Below, in pieces: positions 47,259 through 55,658 of a stretch of DNA of 64,000 nucleotides (its first letter is position 1; each line of letters opens with the position of its first letter). The stretch is from positions 2,717,636-2,781,635 of the forward strand of contig NZ_BQME02000001.1 of assembly GCF_022180385.2 (NCBI RefSeq), read 5' to 3'. The stretch comes from Paenibacillus sp. L3-i20 (GTDB lineage: Bacteria > Bacillota > Bacilli > Paenibacillales > Paenibacillaceae). Below the pieces are notes generated by a model, which saw only the letters and a program-made list of their open reading frames with translations, made no database searches and was not told the DNA's origin. The position numbers were made by a program, and so were the translations under genes.

Positions 47259-47830
47259 ATATCGGCTTTGTAGGTGATTGCGATAAAGTTGATGTGGCAT
47301 TAATGGCGGGTCTGCTGCTCAAGTCCTATCATGCAGACTCTCCGGTAACCATTGTTGCCGACCGACATCGCCACTATCAGTACTTCAAAGATGAAGTGAG
47401 CGGCATGGCGGTGCAACTCGAAGAAGATAGCCATTCGGTAGAGGGTACCGTCATTTATGATTGGCATTCGATGGAGTTGCCACGGAATCGGTTGGACAAG
47501 CTGTATGCGGTGACGACCTATGATAAGCCTTCACTGGAGTTTGCATGTGAATTTGTGAAAAGACATGAAGTGCAAGGTGTAGTCGTATTAGAGTCTGATT
47601 GCTCCATTACACCGAAATATATCCGCTATCTGTTTCCTGATGTAAAGACACTAAGCTGCTTCGATGATCCTCGCAGACGAATGGATTGGGTATTCGATGG
47701 CAGAGTTTCCACGCGTAAGCTTGGAGATGACTTTACCAGCGTTATTGGCGAGCTCGCTCAAGATATATCCGGAATTACACCCGTTGATCTAAAAAAGATG
47801 TGGATATATTTGAAGAAAAGGAGTGCCTGA
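47255..47830 (+). CDS. Unknown 191-aa protein of the Tad-like operon, Rossmann-like
   Basis: Starts inside the stop of the SAF gene. Alternating beta/alpha pattern: MNIGFVGDCDKVDVALMAGLLLKS, SPVTIVADRHRHY, GTVIYDWHS, KLYAVTTYDKPSLEFACEFV, VQGVVVLESDC. The arrangement suggests a ParA/receiver-like fold, but there is no P-loop and no phospho-acceptor signature I trust. Its position between CpaB-like and ParA-like genes is where Tad loci carry TadZ/CpaE. Possibly the split-off N-terminal half of a TadZ. Function unknown. Confidence 0.6.
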   Translation: MNIGFVGDCDKVDVALMAGLLLKSYHADSPVTIVADRHRHYQYFKDEVSGMAVQLEEDSHSVEGTVIYDWHSMELPRNRLDKLYAVTTYDKPSLEFACEFVKRHEVQGVVVLESDCSITPKYIRYLFPDVKTLSCFDDPRRRMDWVFDGRVSTRKLGDDFTSVIGELAQDISGITPVDLKKMWIYLKKRSA

Positions 47831-47831
47831 A

Positions 47832-48668
47832 ATGCTGGTAGCTTTCTGGGGTCCCACGCCGGGACAAACGTGTACGACAAGCAGCATGCTTGCTGTTGCT
47901 GCGATGCTCGCACTCGACTACCCGCTAAAAATAGCGATAACACATCCAGTGCCTAGGGAGACACTTATTGAGCGATCAATGGGACAACTGAGGTCCCAAA
48001 GAGGGATATCGTCAAGCGGTGACTCAGGTGGAATGGATGCGATTCTGCGCCTTGCAGAATGTGAGATGCTCACCCCAACTACATTGCGGGATCATACGGA
48101 GTCTGTTTTAAAGGGGCGACTGGACGTACTTAGAGGTCCAACGATGAATGCGGATGATCGACTGCTAATGGCACTTCCGCAATTGAAAAGCTCAGCATCG
48201 CGTTATTACGATCTGTTCTTTATAGATGTTGCTGCGGGTACAGAAAATCTGGTTACAAAGCAGGTGCTTGCGCAAGCAGATCTGATCGTTGTCACCTTGA
48301 ATCAAAATGTGGAATGGTTGGAGCGATATTTCGCAGATGTGGATAAGGCACAATTCCCGAATAGCAAAAAGAGGAAGTTCTGTGTGAGCGACTTCGAGCC
48401 AAACTCCAAGCTTTCTATGGATCGTATAAAAAAACAATATAAACTTCATTCCTCGGATCTACTTGGGGTGGTACCTCACAATGTTCGTCTAATGGATGCA
48501 CTCAATGACGGCAATCTCCTCGATTTATTGTTGCGCAGCATGGCTGTGAAGAAGCAGATGTTTGTTCATGATGAGAACCTTGCGTTCATTTCGTCCATAC
48601 GAGATATTGGGAAGCTGCTGCTTCGTTCGCTTGATCTTGCGCCTCTAGAGGAGGTGTCATTGGATTAA
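47832..48668 (+). CDS. Divergent ParA/MinD-like (TadZ/CpaE-like) protein without Walker A lysine
   Basis: 278 residues. The N terminus VAFWGPTPGQTCTTSSMLAVAAMLAL has the shape of a MinD deviant Walker A (KGGxGKT), but both lysines are missing (GPTPGQTCT). Later strands YYDLFFIDVAAGTENLVTKQVLAQADLIVVTLNQNV correspond to the ParA 'D.iiiD......' and 'aD.vvvv' segments, and VVPHNVRLMDALNDGNLLD to the C-terminal part. It is probably a non-hydrolysing polar-localisation protein, as some TadZ proteins are. AAAGGAG nine bases before ATG 47832 fixes the start; GTG 47823 overlaps the preceding gene. Confidence 0.72.
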   Translation: MLVAFWGPTPGQTCTTSSMLAVAAMLALDYPLKIAITHPVPRETLIERSMGQLRSQRGISSSGDSGGMDAILRLAECEMLTPTTLRDHTESVLKGRLDVLRGPTMNADDRLLMALPQLKSSASRYYDLFFIDVAAGTENLVTKQVLAQADLIVVTLNQNVEWLERYFADVDKAQFPNSKKRKFCVSDFEPNSKLSMDRIKKQYKLHSSDLLGVVPHNVRLMDALNDGNLLDLLLRSMAVKKQMFVHDENLAFISSIRDIGKLLLRSLDLAPLEEVSLD

Positions 48669-48670
48669 CC

Positions 48671-50527
48671 ATGCTAAATATTATATTGCTTATTGTTATC
48701 GCTGCTGGAATTATGATGGTGCTAATCAGAATTCTTATTACGAATAAGAAGGTTCAAGCGGTTTCCAAAGACGAGAACAGATTTAATCTTATTGATATTA
48801 GAGCTTATATTCGTTCAGCGCTGCAAGAGCTGACATCTACGCGAATGAATGACGGCAACGTGAGTGAAGAAGAGTTTACTAGGCGTAAAGCAAGAAGACA
48901 TGAATTAAGAAAAGCACTTCGAAGCTGTATGCACGGAGACGTTTTTTCCAAACGATTTGTTAAAGCGAATATGAAGGATTTGCTGGAGCAGACGTATGGG
49001 CTTAGCGAAACGACAATTAATTATGTCATGCCATTTGATCGCCCGGATCGATTAACAACACAAGATCAATTTGAAATATTGCTGCATCATTATCAGAAAA
49101 AACATCGTTATGAAGCTTTTAACGTGCTGATGGCGAAGTATAAGCTTGATGGATTGAAAAAGCTGTCTGACGGCTCAGAGGGCTACCGAGTTACAAGTGA
49201 AGAAATACGTGCAGCATTCGCAGCCGAAGGGTTAAGCCTGACAATGTCCGACAAGCTGGATATTATTGTGCAGCGTGTCTATCAATCCTACAAAGGACTT
49301 GGCGTCATAGATGAAATTCGTGATCAGAATATTGACGGCGTCAATGGCGGGACGAGCGGTTTGCCGTCTGATATTGCGCAATCGCTTGATGTAGCGGGAT
49401 ATACTTCAGAAATGAAGGAAGTGCCGAAAGCGCATGATGCGGTTTGGATTTTCTATAAAGGAAAATCGATTCATCTGTCGTTCCTCAGCTTTGGCAGTGA
49501 AATGGAGCTAAAGCGAGTATGTCAAAACATCTATACGTTCGGAAGTCCAGGACAATTAAACGAATCCAATGGATATATGGTCAATGATATGGCTGATGGA
49601 AGTCGGGTAGTTGTTGTGCGACCTAAGATGTCTGAATCATGGGCGTTCTTCGTTCGTAAGTTCGACATTCAGAAGGCAGAGCTAGAAGAGCTGATCAAGG
49701 ACAAAAATGCGGAGCTTGCCGTTGGCATGCTTACGTATCTTGTGAAGGGCGCACGTGTAACTGGCGTTACCGGGCAACAGGGAACAGGGAAAACGACGAT
49801 TCTTATGGCAATCGTCAAACATATATACCCAACCTTAAATTTACGTATTCAAGAGATGGCTTTCGAACTTAGACTCCGCAAAATCTATCCAGAGCGCAAC
49901 ATTCTTTCATTCCGCGAGACACCGACCGTCAGTGGTCAGGATGGATTGGATACACAGAAAAAAACGGACGGTTCCGTCAACATACTAGGTGAAGTTGCTA
50001 CACATCCGATTGCGAGCTGGATGATCCAGATGGCGCAGGTTGCAAGCTTGTTCACCCTATTCACACACCATGCCAAAACCTTTCCGAATTTAATTTATTC
50101 CTTGCGTAACAGCTTGCTGGCTACGGGAGTGTTCACGAACGAAAAGATTGCTGAGAAGCAGGTAGTAGATGTCATTACGTTCAATGTCCATCTGGTGAAG
50201 GACGAAAGAGGCAGACGATACATTGAACGAATTACGGAATGTATTCCAGTCAGCGATTCAACCGCATACCCAAGAGCATATCGGGAGCATGACGATACCA
50301 ATGGGAAACTGGAAGCGTTCATGGATACGATGACGGAATATTTCGAGCGTTCCACAGATCGCAAAACGTTTGAATACCGCAATATAGTGGAATGGCAAGA
50401 CGGCTGTTATGTAGCTACTGCGGAACTTTCGGAGCGTAATCGGAAAGAGATGCTGCTGCACATGAATGATAAAGATGCCGAGGAATTCAAACAGTTTCTT
50501 CACGTTCATTGGGGGGACGCTTCATGA
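48671..50527 (+). CDS. CpaF/TadA-like secretion ATPase with N-terminal membrane anchor
   Basis: 618 residues. Residues 3-24 form a hydrophobic helix, unusual for this cytoplasmic ATPase family. A long N-terminal domain follows (about 30-340; HEYEA-like regions, 'DRPDRLTTQDQFEILLHHYQ'). The type II/IV secretion ATPase core contains Walker A GVTGQQGTGKTT (about 365-376), a Walker B-like NILGEVATHPIASW and the T.HA motif FTHHAKTFPN. It would power pilin polymerisation or secretion with the membrane protein encoded next. The gene starts two bases after the ParA-like stop and ends with an ATGA overlap. Confidence 0.88.
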   Translation: MLNIILLIVIAAGIMMVLIRILITNKKVQAVSKDENRFNLIDIRAYIRSALQELTSTRMNDGNVSEEEFTRRKARRHELRKALRSCMHGDVFSKRFVKANMKDLLEQTYGLSETTINYVMPFDRPDRLTTQDQFEILLHHYQKKHRYEAFNVLMAKYKLDGLKKLSDGSEGYRVTSEEIRAAFAAEGLSLTMSDKLDIIVQRVYQSYKGLGVIDEIRDQNIDGVNGGTSGLPSDIAQSLDVAGYTSEMKEVPKAHDAVWIFYKGKSIHLSFLSFGSEMELKRVCQNIYTFGSPGQLNESNGYMVNDMADGSRVVVVRPKMSESWAFFVRKFDIQKAELEELIKDKNAELAVGMLTYLVKGARVTGVTGQQGTGKTTILMAIVKHIYPTLNLRIQEMAFELRLRKIYPERNILSFRETPTVSGQDGLDTQKKTDGSVNILGEVATHPIASWMIQMAQVASLFTLFTHHAKTFPNLIYSLRNSLLATGVFTNEKIAEKQVVDVITFNVHLVKDERGRRYIERITECIPVSDSTAYPRAYREHDDTNGKLEAFMDTMTEYFERSTDRKTFEYRNIVEWQDGCYVATAELSERNRKEMLLHMNDKDAEEFKQFLHVHWGDAS

Positions 50528-52620
50528 ACCCGGCTGTTCTCATCTTAATGGTTGTTGTATTTCTTATTCTGTTGTTGGCACTGCTCGTAGTCATTCTATT
50601 AGCAGCACAATCAAGAATTGATCCCGTTGCGTACAAGGAAATGCAGAAGCTTCGGCGATTATTGCCGATGCAGCGCAAAGGCTCGTCCTTCGCTGCTACG
50701 GCTGAGCGGCTTTACCCCGTACTGCGAACGATCCCGATTGTTCGTTCTATGTTGCTAAACAACCGTTACAAATTAATAAAGTTGTACGCGGATGATGAAA
50801 GTTTAGTCCGATCACAATCGGCTGTACTAACGCTCACTATCTGTGGTGTAGTAATCGGTCTTTGGTTGTTGGCATTGCTGCTTGTATCATCGTGGGTTTT
50901 ACGAATCTCAATTATATTGGCAGCGGTATATATCGGTACGGTTGTAGCAGATATGTTGATAGGCAGACGAGAGAAGCGGCTGCTCTATGGCTTATCAGGG
51001 TTATTGCTTGATCTCAGGCATGAATATCATCAGACACATATGGTCATCGAATCGTTAGAGCGTGCTTCCGAGCGATCGAGTCCACTAGTTGCGGCACATG
51101 CGCAGCGGCTGGCGGAAATATTATCCTCCATAGACCCTGAGGAAGAACTGCGCAAATATTACGATGATGCACCTAATCGTTATACGAAGTTATTGGCAGG
51201 GATAAGTCACCTCATTCTGGAGAATGGGGACGGCAGCTCCAAGAAGGAGAAGAAAGAACAGGGCGGTGAACGCTCCCTCTATCTTCATGCTTTATCGAAA
51301 ATAAATGAAGAAATTCGTATGGACATATTACGCAGAGAGAAGCTGGATGCCCAGCTTGCAGGTATCGTCTTCGTTGCTTTTAGTCCGCTCTTCTTTATCG
51401 AGCCGCTTCGTGCATGGGGGGAGAGCAGTTTTCCTACTATGGGAGATTATTACGACTCCAGATGGGGCATGTATTCGCTTATTCTGTTGTATGTCCTTAT
51501 GGGGGTTAGCTTCATTGGACTTCGCTTAGTGCGGGGACTGGATGGAGCAGCGGGACAAGGTGAAGGCCCAGGAACTCTGCTTCAAAAGCTGCTGCGAAAG
51601 CCAATGATACGTCGATGGGCGGATCGATTGACGCCGCCAGATTATTCTACTAAGCATCACCGAGCAAAAACTCAGATTGCGGATGCCAACGATTCGATGT
51701 CGGTCAGAGAGCTATATATGAGAAAGTGGCTGCTGGCGGGAAGTGCATTTGTCATTTTTATTGTCATTCAAGTGTACATGCATGATGCAGCACGTACGTT
51801 ACTAGCACATCCCACTAATCCTACTCAGGGTACTGCGCCTGTTACGAGAAGTGACTATCAAGAGGCTGAGCGATTCGAGTTCAAAGGTGTTGCTATTCGT
51901 GAAGCAATACGGCTACAAATAGCAGACGTTGAGCTAATGGCATATATGCAGCGGCAGATGGACGGGAAATCTTTTGTAGCGAGAGGACCTGAGCTTGATA
52001 AATTTGTAACCGAGCTTGCTGCGGCAGTTAAGAGCTATAGAAGTGAGTCATATCGCTGGTATGAACTCATTATTGCTTTCGGCGTCGCATTCCTAGTTTA
52101 TCGTATTCCGAACATCCTATTGTTCTTCCGAAGAAGTATGCGGAAGTGGGAGATGCAAAATGAATCGGATGGCTTCACATCCATTGCATCGATATTATCA
52201 GGGCTTCCACGCATTAGCGTTATAGAAATATTAGATTGGATGCATCGGTATAGCAGAATTTTCGAGCCGCAGCTGCTTCGCTGCCTTATCGATTATGAGG
52301 CGGGTCCCTTGCAGGCACTTGAGCGGCTGAAGGAGGAGGTTAAGTTCTTTCCCTTCGAGCGGATCATTGATCGGCTGCATGTGTCTGCAGAGCTTATCCC
52401 TATTAAGAAGGCATTCGATGATATGGAGCAGGAGCGAGCATTCGAACTAGAGCAGAGAAAGATGCAATACGAAGGGATGATCAGTCGGAAAGCAGCGATT
52501 GGCAAGTCAATCGGCTTCCTGCCGCTGCAAGCAACTTTCGCACTATATCTGATGGTTCCATTCGCATATATGGCAGTTTCACAGCTTGGTAATCTGTCTG
52601 GCGTAACAAATGGACTTTAG
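50524..52620 (+). CDS. Long TadB/TadC-like platform protein
   Basis: 698 residues with about eight hydrophobic segments (near residues 4-30, 95-145 as two helices, 270-290, 310-335, 402-420, 515-535 and 670-690). Two T2SSF-like helical regions are recognisable: LYGLSGLLLDLRHEYHQTH with HMVIESLERAS (about 155-185) and SIASILSGLPRISVIEILDWM (about 555-575) leading to ELEQRKMQYEGMISRKAAIGKS before the last helices. The length and duplication suggest that one chain replaces the usual TadB and TadC. Start ATG 50524 overlaps the CpaF stop (ATGA), with GGGGGG before it. Confidence 0.78.
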   Translation: MNPAVLILMVVVFLILLLALLVVILLAAQSRIDPVAYKEMQKLRRLLPMQRKGSSFAATAERLYPVLRTIPIVRSMLLNNRYKLIKLYADDESLVRSQSAVLTLTICGVVIGLWLLALLLVSSWVLRISIILAAVYIGTVVADMLIGRREKRLLYGLSGLLLDLRHEYHQTHMVIESLERASERSSPLVAAHAQRLAEILSSIDPEEELRKYYDDAPNRYTKLLAGISHLILENGDGSSKKEKKEQGGERSLYLHALSKINEEIRMDILRREKLDAQLAGIVFVAFSPLFFIEPLRAWGESSFPTMGDYYDSRWGMYSLILLYVLMGVSFIGLRLVRGLDGAAGQGEGPGTLLQKLLRKPMIRRWADRLTPPDYSTKHHRAKTQIADANDSMSVRELYMRKWLLAGSAFVIFIVIQVYMHDAARTLLAHPTNPTQGTAPVTRSDYQEAERFEFKGVAIREAIRLQIADVELMAYMQRQMDGKSFVARGPELDKFVTELAAAVKSYRSESYRWYELIIAFGVAFLVYRIPNILLFFRRSMRKWEMQNESDGFTSIASILSGLPRISVIEILDWMHRYSRIFEPQLLRCLIDYEAGPLQALERLKEEVKFFPFERIIDRLHVSAELIPIKKAFDDMEQERAFELEQRKMQYEGMISRKAAIGKSIGFLPLQATFALYLMVPFAYMAVSQLGNLSGVTNGL

Positions 52621-52637
52621 AAGAGGAGGGATACGGG

Positions 52638-53150
52638 ATGGACAATATCTCAAAATTTCTGCAATGGTCCATTGGGCTGCTCATTACGTTATCCATCATC
52701 AGTATGGGTCTTATGTTATGGAACAAGGCGAAGCCGATTGGTGTCGCTGCCCAGCAGCAGGCGGCTGAGCAAGCGAAGCTAATGGCGGAGGCACAGTTCT
52801 CGGCTTACGATAACCAGTTGCTGAGCGGTTCGCAATTGATAACCGCTTATCGAAGATATTATATGCTGGATGCCTTTCACATTTATGTACAGACAAATCA
52901 GGGCGGCATTAAACAATTTGGGATGACACCAAGCGCACCAGCAGGAGGGGTAGGCCCATCAGCCTGCCCGCCGTTTAGCTATACCAATGGAACGTTAGGT
53001 GGAGGAACATCGAGTAGCTGTGCCGTACTAGAGGCGGACATTAGCAATGTGGCGAATACGAATTACGTCCCACCGCAGGCAAAGTTTAGAACTACGGTGT
53101 TAAAGGACGGCAATGACAGGATTGCTGGCATCTACTTCAAGATGCAGTAA
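52638..53150 (+). CDS. Pseudopilin-like single-pass protein A
   Basis: 170 residues: N-terminal helix (about 9-30, QWSIGLLITLSIISMGLML) followed directly by an amphipathic alanine/glutamine-rich helix and a globular part with two cysteines (SACPPF and SSCAVLEA). The shape is that of a pilin or pseudopilin, but no type III leader (G-F-T or G-x4-EY) is present. It is paralogous to the next gene. GAGGAGGG precedes ATG 52638. Likely a structural subunit of the appendage (inference from position and shape). Confidence 0.7.
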   Translation: MDNISKFLQWSIGLLITLSIISMGLMLWNKAKPIGVAAQQQAAEQAKLMAEAQFSAYDNQLLSGSQLITAYRRYYMLDAFHIYVQTNQGGIKQFGMTPSAPAGGVGPSACPPFSYTNGTLGGGTSSSCAVLEADISNVANTNYVPPQAKFRTTVLKDGNDRIAGIYFKMQ

Positions 53151-53185
53151 TAAATAAAACAAATTTTTTAGGAGGCGAAGAGGTA

Positions 53186-53689
53186 ATGGAAAATATCTCG
53201 GCAGGTTTAAAATGGGCGATCGGATTGATCGTCACGCTGCTTATTGTTGCGGCGGGTATTAGTGTGTATATGTTGGCTAATGGGAACTTCAAGAAGGCGC
53301 AAGATCAAGCAACATCTCAATCGTCATTATTAGATGATTCAGAATTTACGATGTATGATCGTACGAATGTGTCAGGGACTGATGTGTTAGATACGGTGAA
53401 GAAATTTGCAGCACGTCCAGAGTTTACGGTATCGGTGGACACTGGTTTGTCTAATGCTTATTATCCCGAAGGCTTTGATAGCTGTTACTCAGTACCAGCT
53501 GCTACAGCTACTACGGATGTTACGGCAGATGCTACTTGTGGGGGAACAGGTTCAGCTACTATTCCTTATGGAACGATGACAAATCAAGATGCTTTAGAGT
53601 ATGTTAACCCGACAGCACGTTTTGCATCTGCAATCTTCCGCGATGCTAATGCAGAGGTTCGCCTTATTCGGTTCATACAAGTTCCATAA
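53186..53689 (+). CDS. Pseudopilin-like single-pass protein B
   Basis: 167 residues. The N terminus MENISAGLKWAIGLIVTLLI matches protein A (MDNISKFLQWSIGLLITLSI), so the two arose by duplication. After the helix comes an Ala/Gln/Ser-rich linker and a globular domain with two cysteines (DSCYSV and ATCGGTG) at positions comparable to those of protein A, probably one disulfide. TTAGGAGG upstream of ATG 53186 is the strongest ribosome binding site of the operon, consistent with a major subunit. A hairpin without T-tract follows. Confidence 0.7.
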   Translation: MENISAGLKWAIGLIVTLLIVAAGISVYMLANGNFKKAQDQATSQSSLLDDSEFTMYDRTNVSGTDVLDTVKKFAARPEFTVSVDTGLSNAYYPEGFDSCYSVPAATATTDVTADATCGGTGSATIPYGTMTNQDALEYVNPTARFASAIFRDANAEVRLIRFIQVP

Positions 53690-53704
53690 TTCTTTAACAG
53701 CAGC

Positions 53705-53726
53705 CCTGCGGCCTAACAGCCGCAGG
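53705..53726 (+). promoter_or_regulatory. GC-rich hairpin after the pseudopilin pair
   Basis: CCTGCGGC / GCCGCAGG with a six-base loop and no T-run. The position right after the two paralogs fits a 3'-end stabiliser that keeps the pilin part of the message more abundant than the rest of the operon. Confidence 0.55.
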
Positions 53727-53759
53727 ACTACATCATCCCGCAAGAAACGAGGAACGCGC

Positions 53760-54125
53760 ATGGACATCGCACGCTCTTTCTTAATCACTATATTCGTATG
53801 GATCCTATTCGCGGCAGGAGCAATGATGTACCTAAAGGGCGAGCAGGGCATGAACGAGCTATCTGCTGATTGGAGCAAGCCGTTGCTTTTTGAGGGAGCA
53901 TACACTGGCACGGTGGATTTGACTCAAATGGCTGGCGAGCAAGTGCTTGGACTTGTGACCTATGCGAAAGAAGGCGAATTCATCCTCACATTGGATGGAT
54001 TATTGATCAGCCCCTCCACATCGCTAGATTCTATAGATTTCCGCGAAGTTTCGAACAAAACCTATACGCTAACTTTTACACGAAATGCAGCAGGCAAGGT
54101 TATCTCCATTACAGCAGCACGTTAG
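53760..54125 (+). CDS. Single-pass 121-aa protein of the Tad-like operon
   Basis: N-terminal helix (about 5-24, SFLITIFVWILFAAGAMMYL), then a soluble, beta-rich domain. No known family recognised. The frame is open back to 53601, but GAGGAA before ATG 53760 marks the start. Size and layout resemble a minor pseudopilin. It continues the operon, with 14 bases to the next gene. Confidence 0.65.
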   Translation: MDIARSFLITIFVWILFAAGAMMYLKGEQGMNELSADWSKPLLFEGAYTGTVDLTQMAGEQVLGLVTYAKEGEFILTLDGLLISPSTSLDSIDFREVSNKTYTLTFTRNAAGKVISITAAR

Positions 54126-54139
54126 GCGGTGAATTCAGT

Positions 54140-54682
54140 ATGGTAGATGCGTTTAAATCCATCGTCGTACTTGTACTAATAATTATTGGTTTCATCGCTT
54201 ATCCTGCCTTGCGAATTGCAGATCGAAGCGATGATATATCACGGCAGGCAGCCGCAGCGGCTGTGACGGAGTTCGTTGACACAACAAGAGGAAAAGGCTA
54301 TATCGCTGTTTCCGATTATGAAACATTACTAGGTAAGCTTAACGGTACAGGTGTTGTGTTCGATATCCAGCTGGAGCATTACCGTAAAACGATACAACCC
54401 GTTTATACCGACCCCAATAACACCTCGACTTTTCAAAACCGATTTACAGTCGACTATATCGGCACTTTCACCAAAGACATACTCGATAAATTATATCCCT
54501 ATACAGTCGTCGCTGATGAGCACAGACGATATAAGATGCATGCTGGCGACTTAATGCAAGTAAGAGTTGAATCTTTAGGTTCAACACTTGGCGGTCGTTT
54601 GCAGGGTATGTTGTATGGGAAAATGGCTGACATTCCACTTATGGCATCATACGGAGGGATGGTACGAAGTGAAGCCCCTTAG
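54140..54682 (+). CDS. Single-pass 180-aa pseudopilin-like protein of the Tad-like operon
   Basis: Helix at about 5-25 (FKSIVVLVLIIIGFIAYPAL) with polar flanks, then ISRQAAAAAVTEFVDTTRGKGYI, an Ala-rich helix reminiscent of TadE-type minor pilins, and a globular part. Overlaps the next gene by 14 bases, so the two are translationally coupled. Function inferred from layout only. Confidence 0.65.
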   Translation: MVDAFKSIVVLVLIIIGFIAYPALRIADRSDDISRQAAAAAVTEFVDTTRGKGYIAVSDYETLLGKLNGTGVVFDIQLEHYRKTIQPVYTDPNNTSTFQNRFTVDYIGTFTKDILDKLYPYTVVADEHRRYKMHAGDLMQVRVESLGSTLGGRLQGMLYGKMADIPLMASYGGMVRSEAP

Positions 54683-55640
54683 CATTCTTATGTTTTTTCT
54701 CATTATTGCAATACCACTCACCTTTATGCATGACGCAAGGCAGAACTATCTAGACAACGGAGAGCAGAAGTATAAGCAGTACAGCGATCACTTTCAAGCC
54801 GCCGTTGATGATACGGCTTATTATTTGTCCCAATTGGAAGCGCAGCAGAGTGGATTGAATGTTCATTACGCAAGTGCCAAGGAGCTGGAATTTGGCGAAG
54901 AGGCATTAGCTGTATTTTATAATAATTTGTCCATGAAATTTGGTATCGGAAACAACGGGGTAGAACGGCAAAATCTGATGCTTCACATACCTGCACTCGT
55001 CTTTCTCAAATATGACGGATACGTGCTTATTACATTAGAAGACGCTGAAGGCAAGGAAATGAAGCCGATCATCTGGCCGAAACGCCCTTATACATATAAG
55101 CTGTCGAACGGAAATGTCGTATATTTTACACTCGATGATCATGCTGTTGTGTACCAAAAGTCTACTAATCAGTTTGTGGAAGGAAAACATAACGAGCTTG
55201 TTAGCGAGTTAGGTTCAGGACTCATCCGACTGACTGACATTAACGTATTCAGACAAATTAGGCAGAACACAATTGCTGCCTCCTTAGAGAAGGACTTAGG
55301 CGGTGCGGTTAACCGTCATATGGAGCTAATGAAGCGGATGGGATTGAATGTTCAGTTCAGTTTGCCGCGAGGATTGGATGAGCAGGCCTATCAAAATGTA
55401 GGTTTGATCGCATTTATGCAAGGTTATCCTCTTCCTGGCGGGGAACGTCTGGATGCCTTTTCTTATGGCGGAGGTGCTGTCGTTCAGAGAACTGCGCTTA
55501 TAGGTGTGTATGAGCCTGCTCCGAGACAATTCACCGCTTATCCCGAGGCTTGCGTGCCTGTGGGACGTGACTCTATTGAAGTATTTTATGATCCAGAGGA
55601 AGCGGCAAGTAAAGGATATTTTATAAGAGATTGTTCATAA
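54669..55640 (+). CDS. Single-pass 323-aa protein of the Tad-like operon
   Basis: A short N-terminal helix (SILMFFLIIAIPLTFMHDAR) is followed by a helical stretch (YSDHFQAAVDDTAYYLSQLEAQQSG) and a large extracytoplasmic domain. The alanine- and glutamine-containing helix after the membrane segment is again pilin-like. I do not recognise a family. GTG 54669, with GGAGGG before it, lies inside the preceding gene; the upstream open frame to 54588 only shadows that gene. Confidence 0.65.
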   Translation: MKPLSILMFFLIIAIPLTFMHDARQNYLDNGEQKYKQYSDHFQAAVDDTAYYLSQLEAQQSGLNVHYASAKELEFGEEALAVFYNNLSMKFGIGNNGVERQNLMLHIPALVFLKYDGYVLITLEDAEGKEMKPIIWPKRPYTYKLSNGNVVYFTLDDHAVVYQKSTNQFVEGKHNELVSELGSGLIRLTDINVFRQIRQNTIAASLEKDLGGAVNRHMELMKRMGLNVQFSLPRGLDEQAYQNVGLIAFMQGYPLPGGERLDAFSYGGGAVVQRTALIGVYEPAPRQFTAYPEACVPVGRDSIEVFYDPEEAASKGYFIRDCS

Positions 55641-55658
55641 AGATGGGAGGGATTCGTG

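Noticed and set aside
52638-53689. Canonical Flp/Tad or type IV pilins
   Set aside because: No cleavable leader with a GxxxxEY or GFTxxE motif is visible, so I use only 'pseudopilin-like'.
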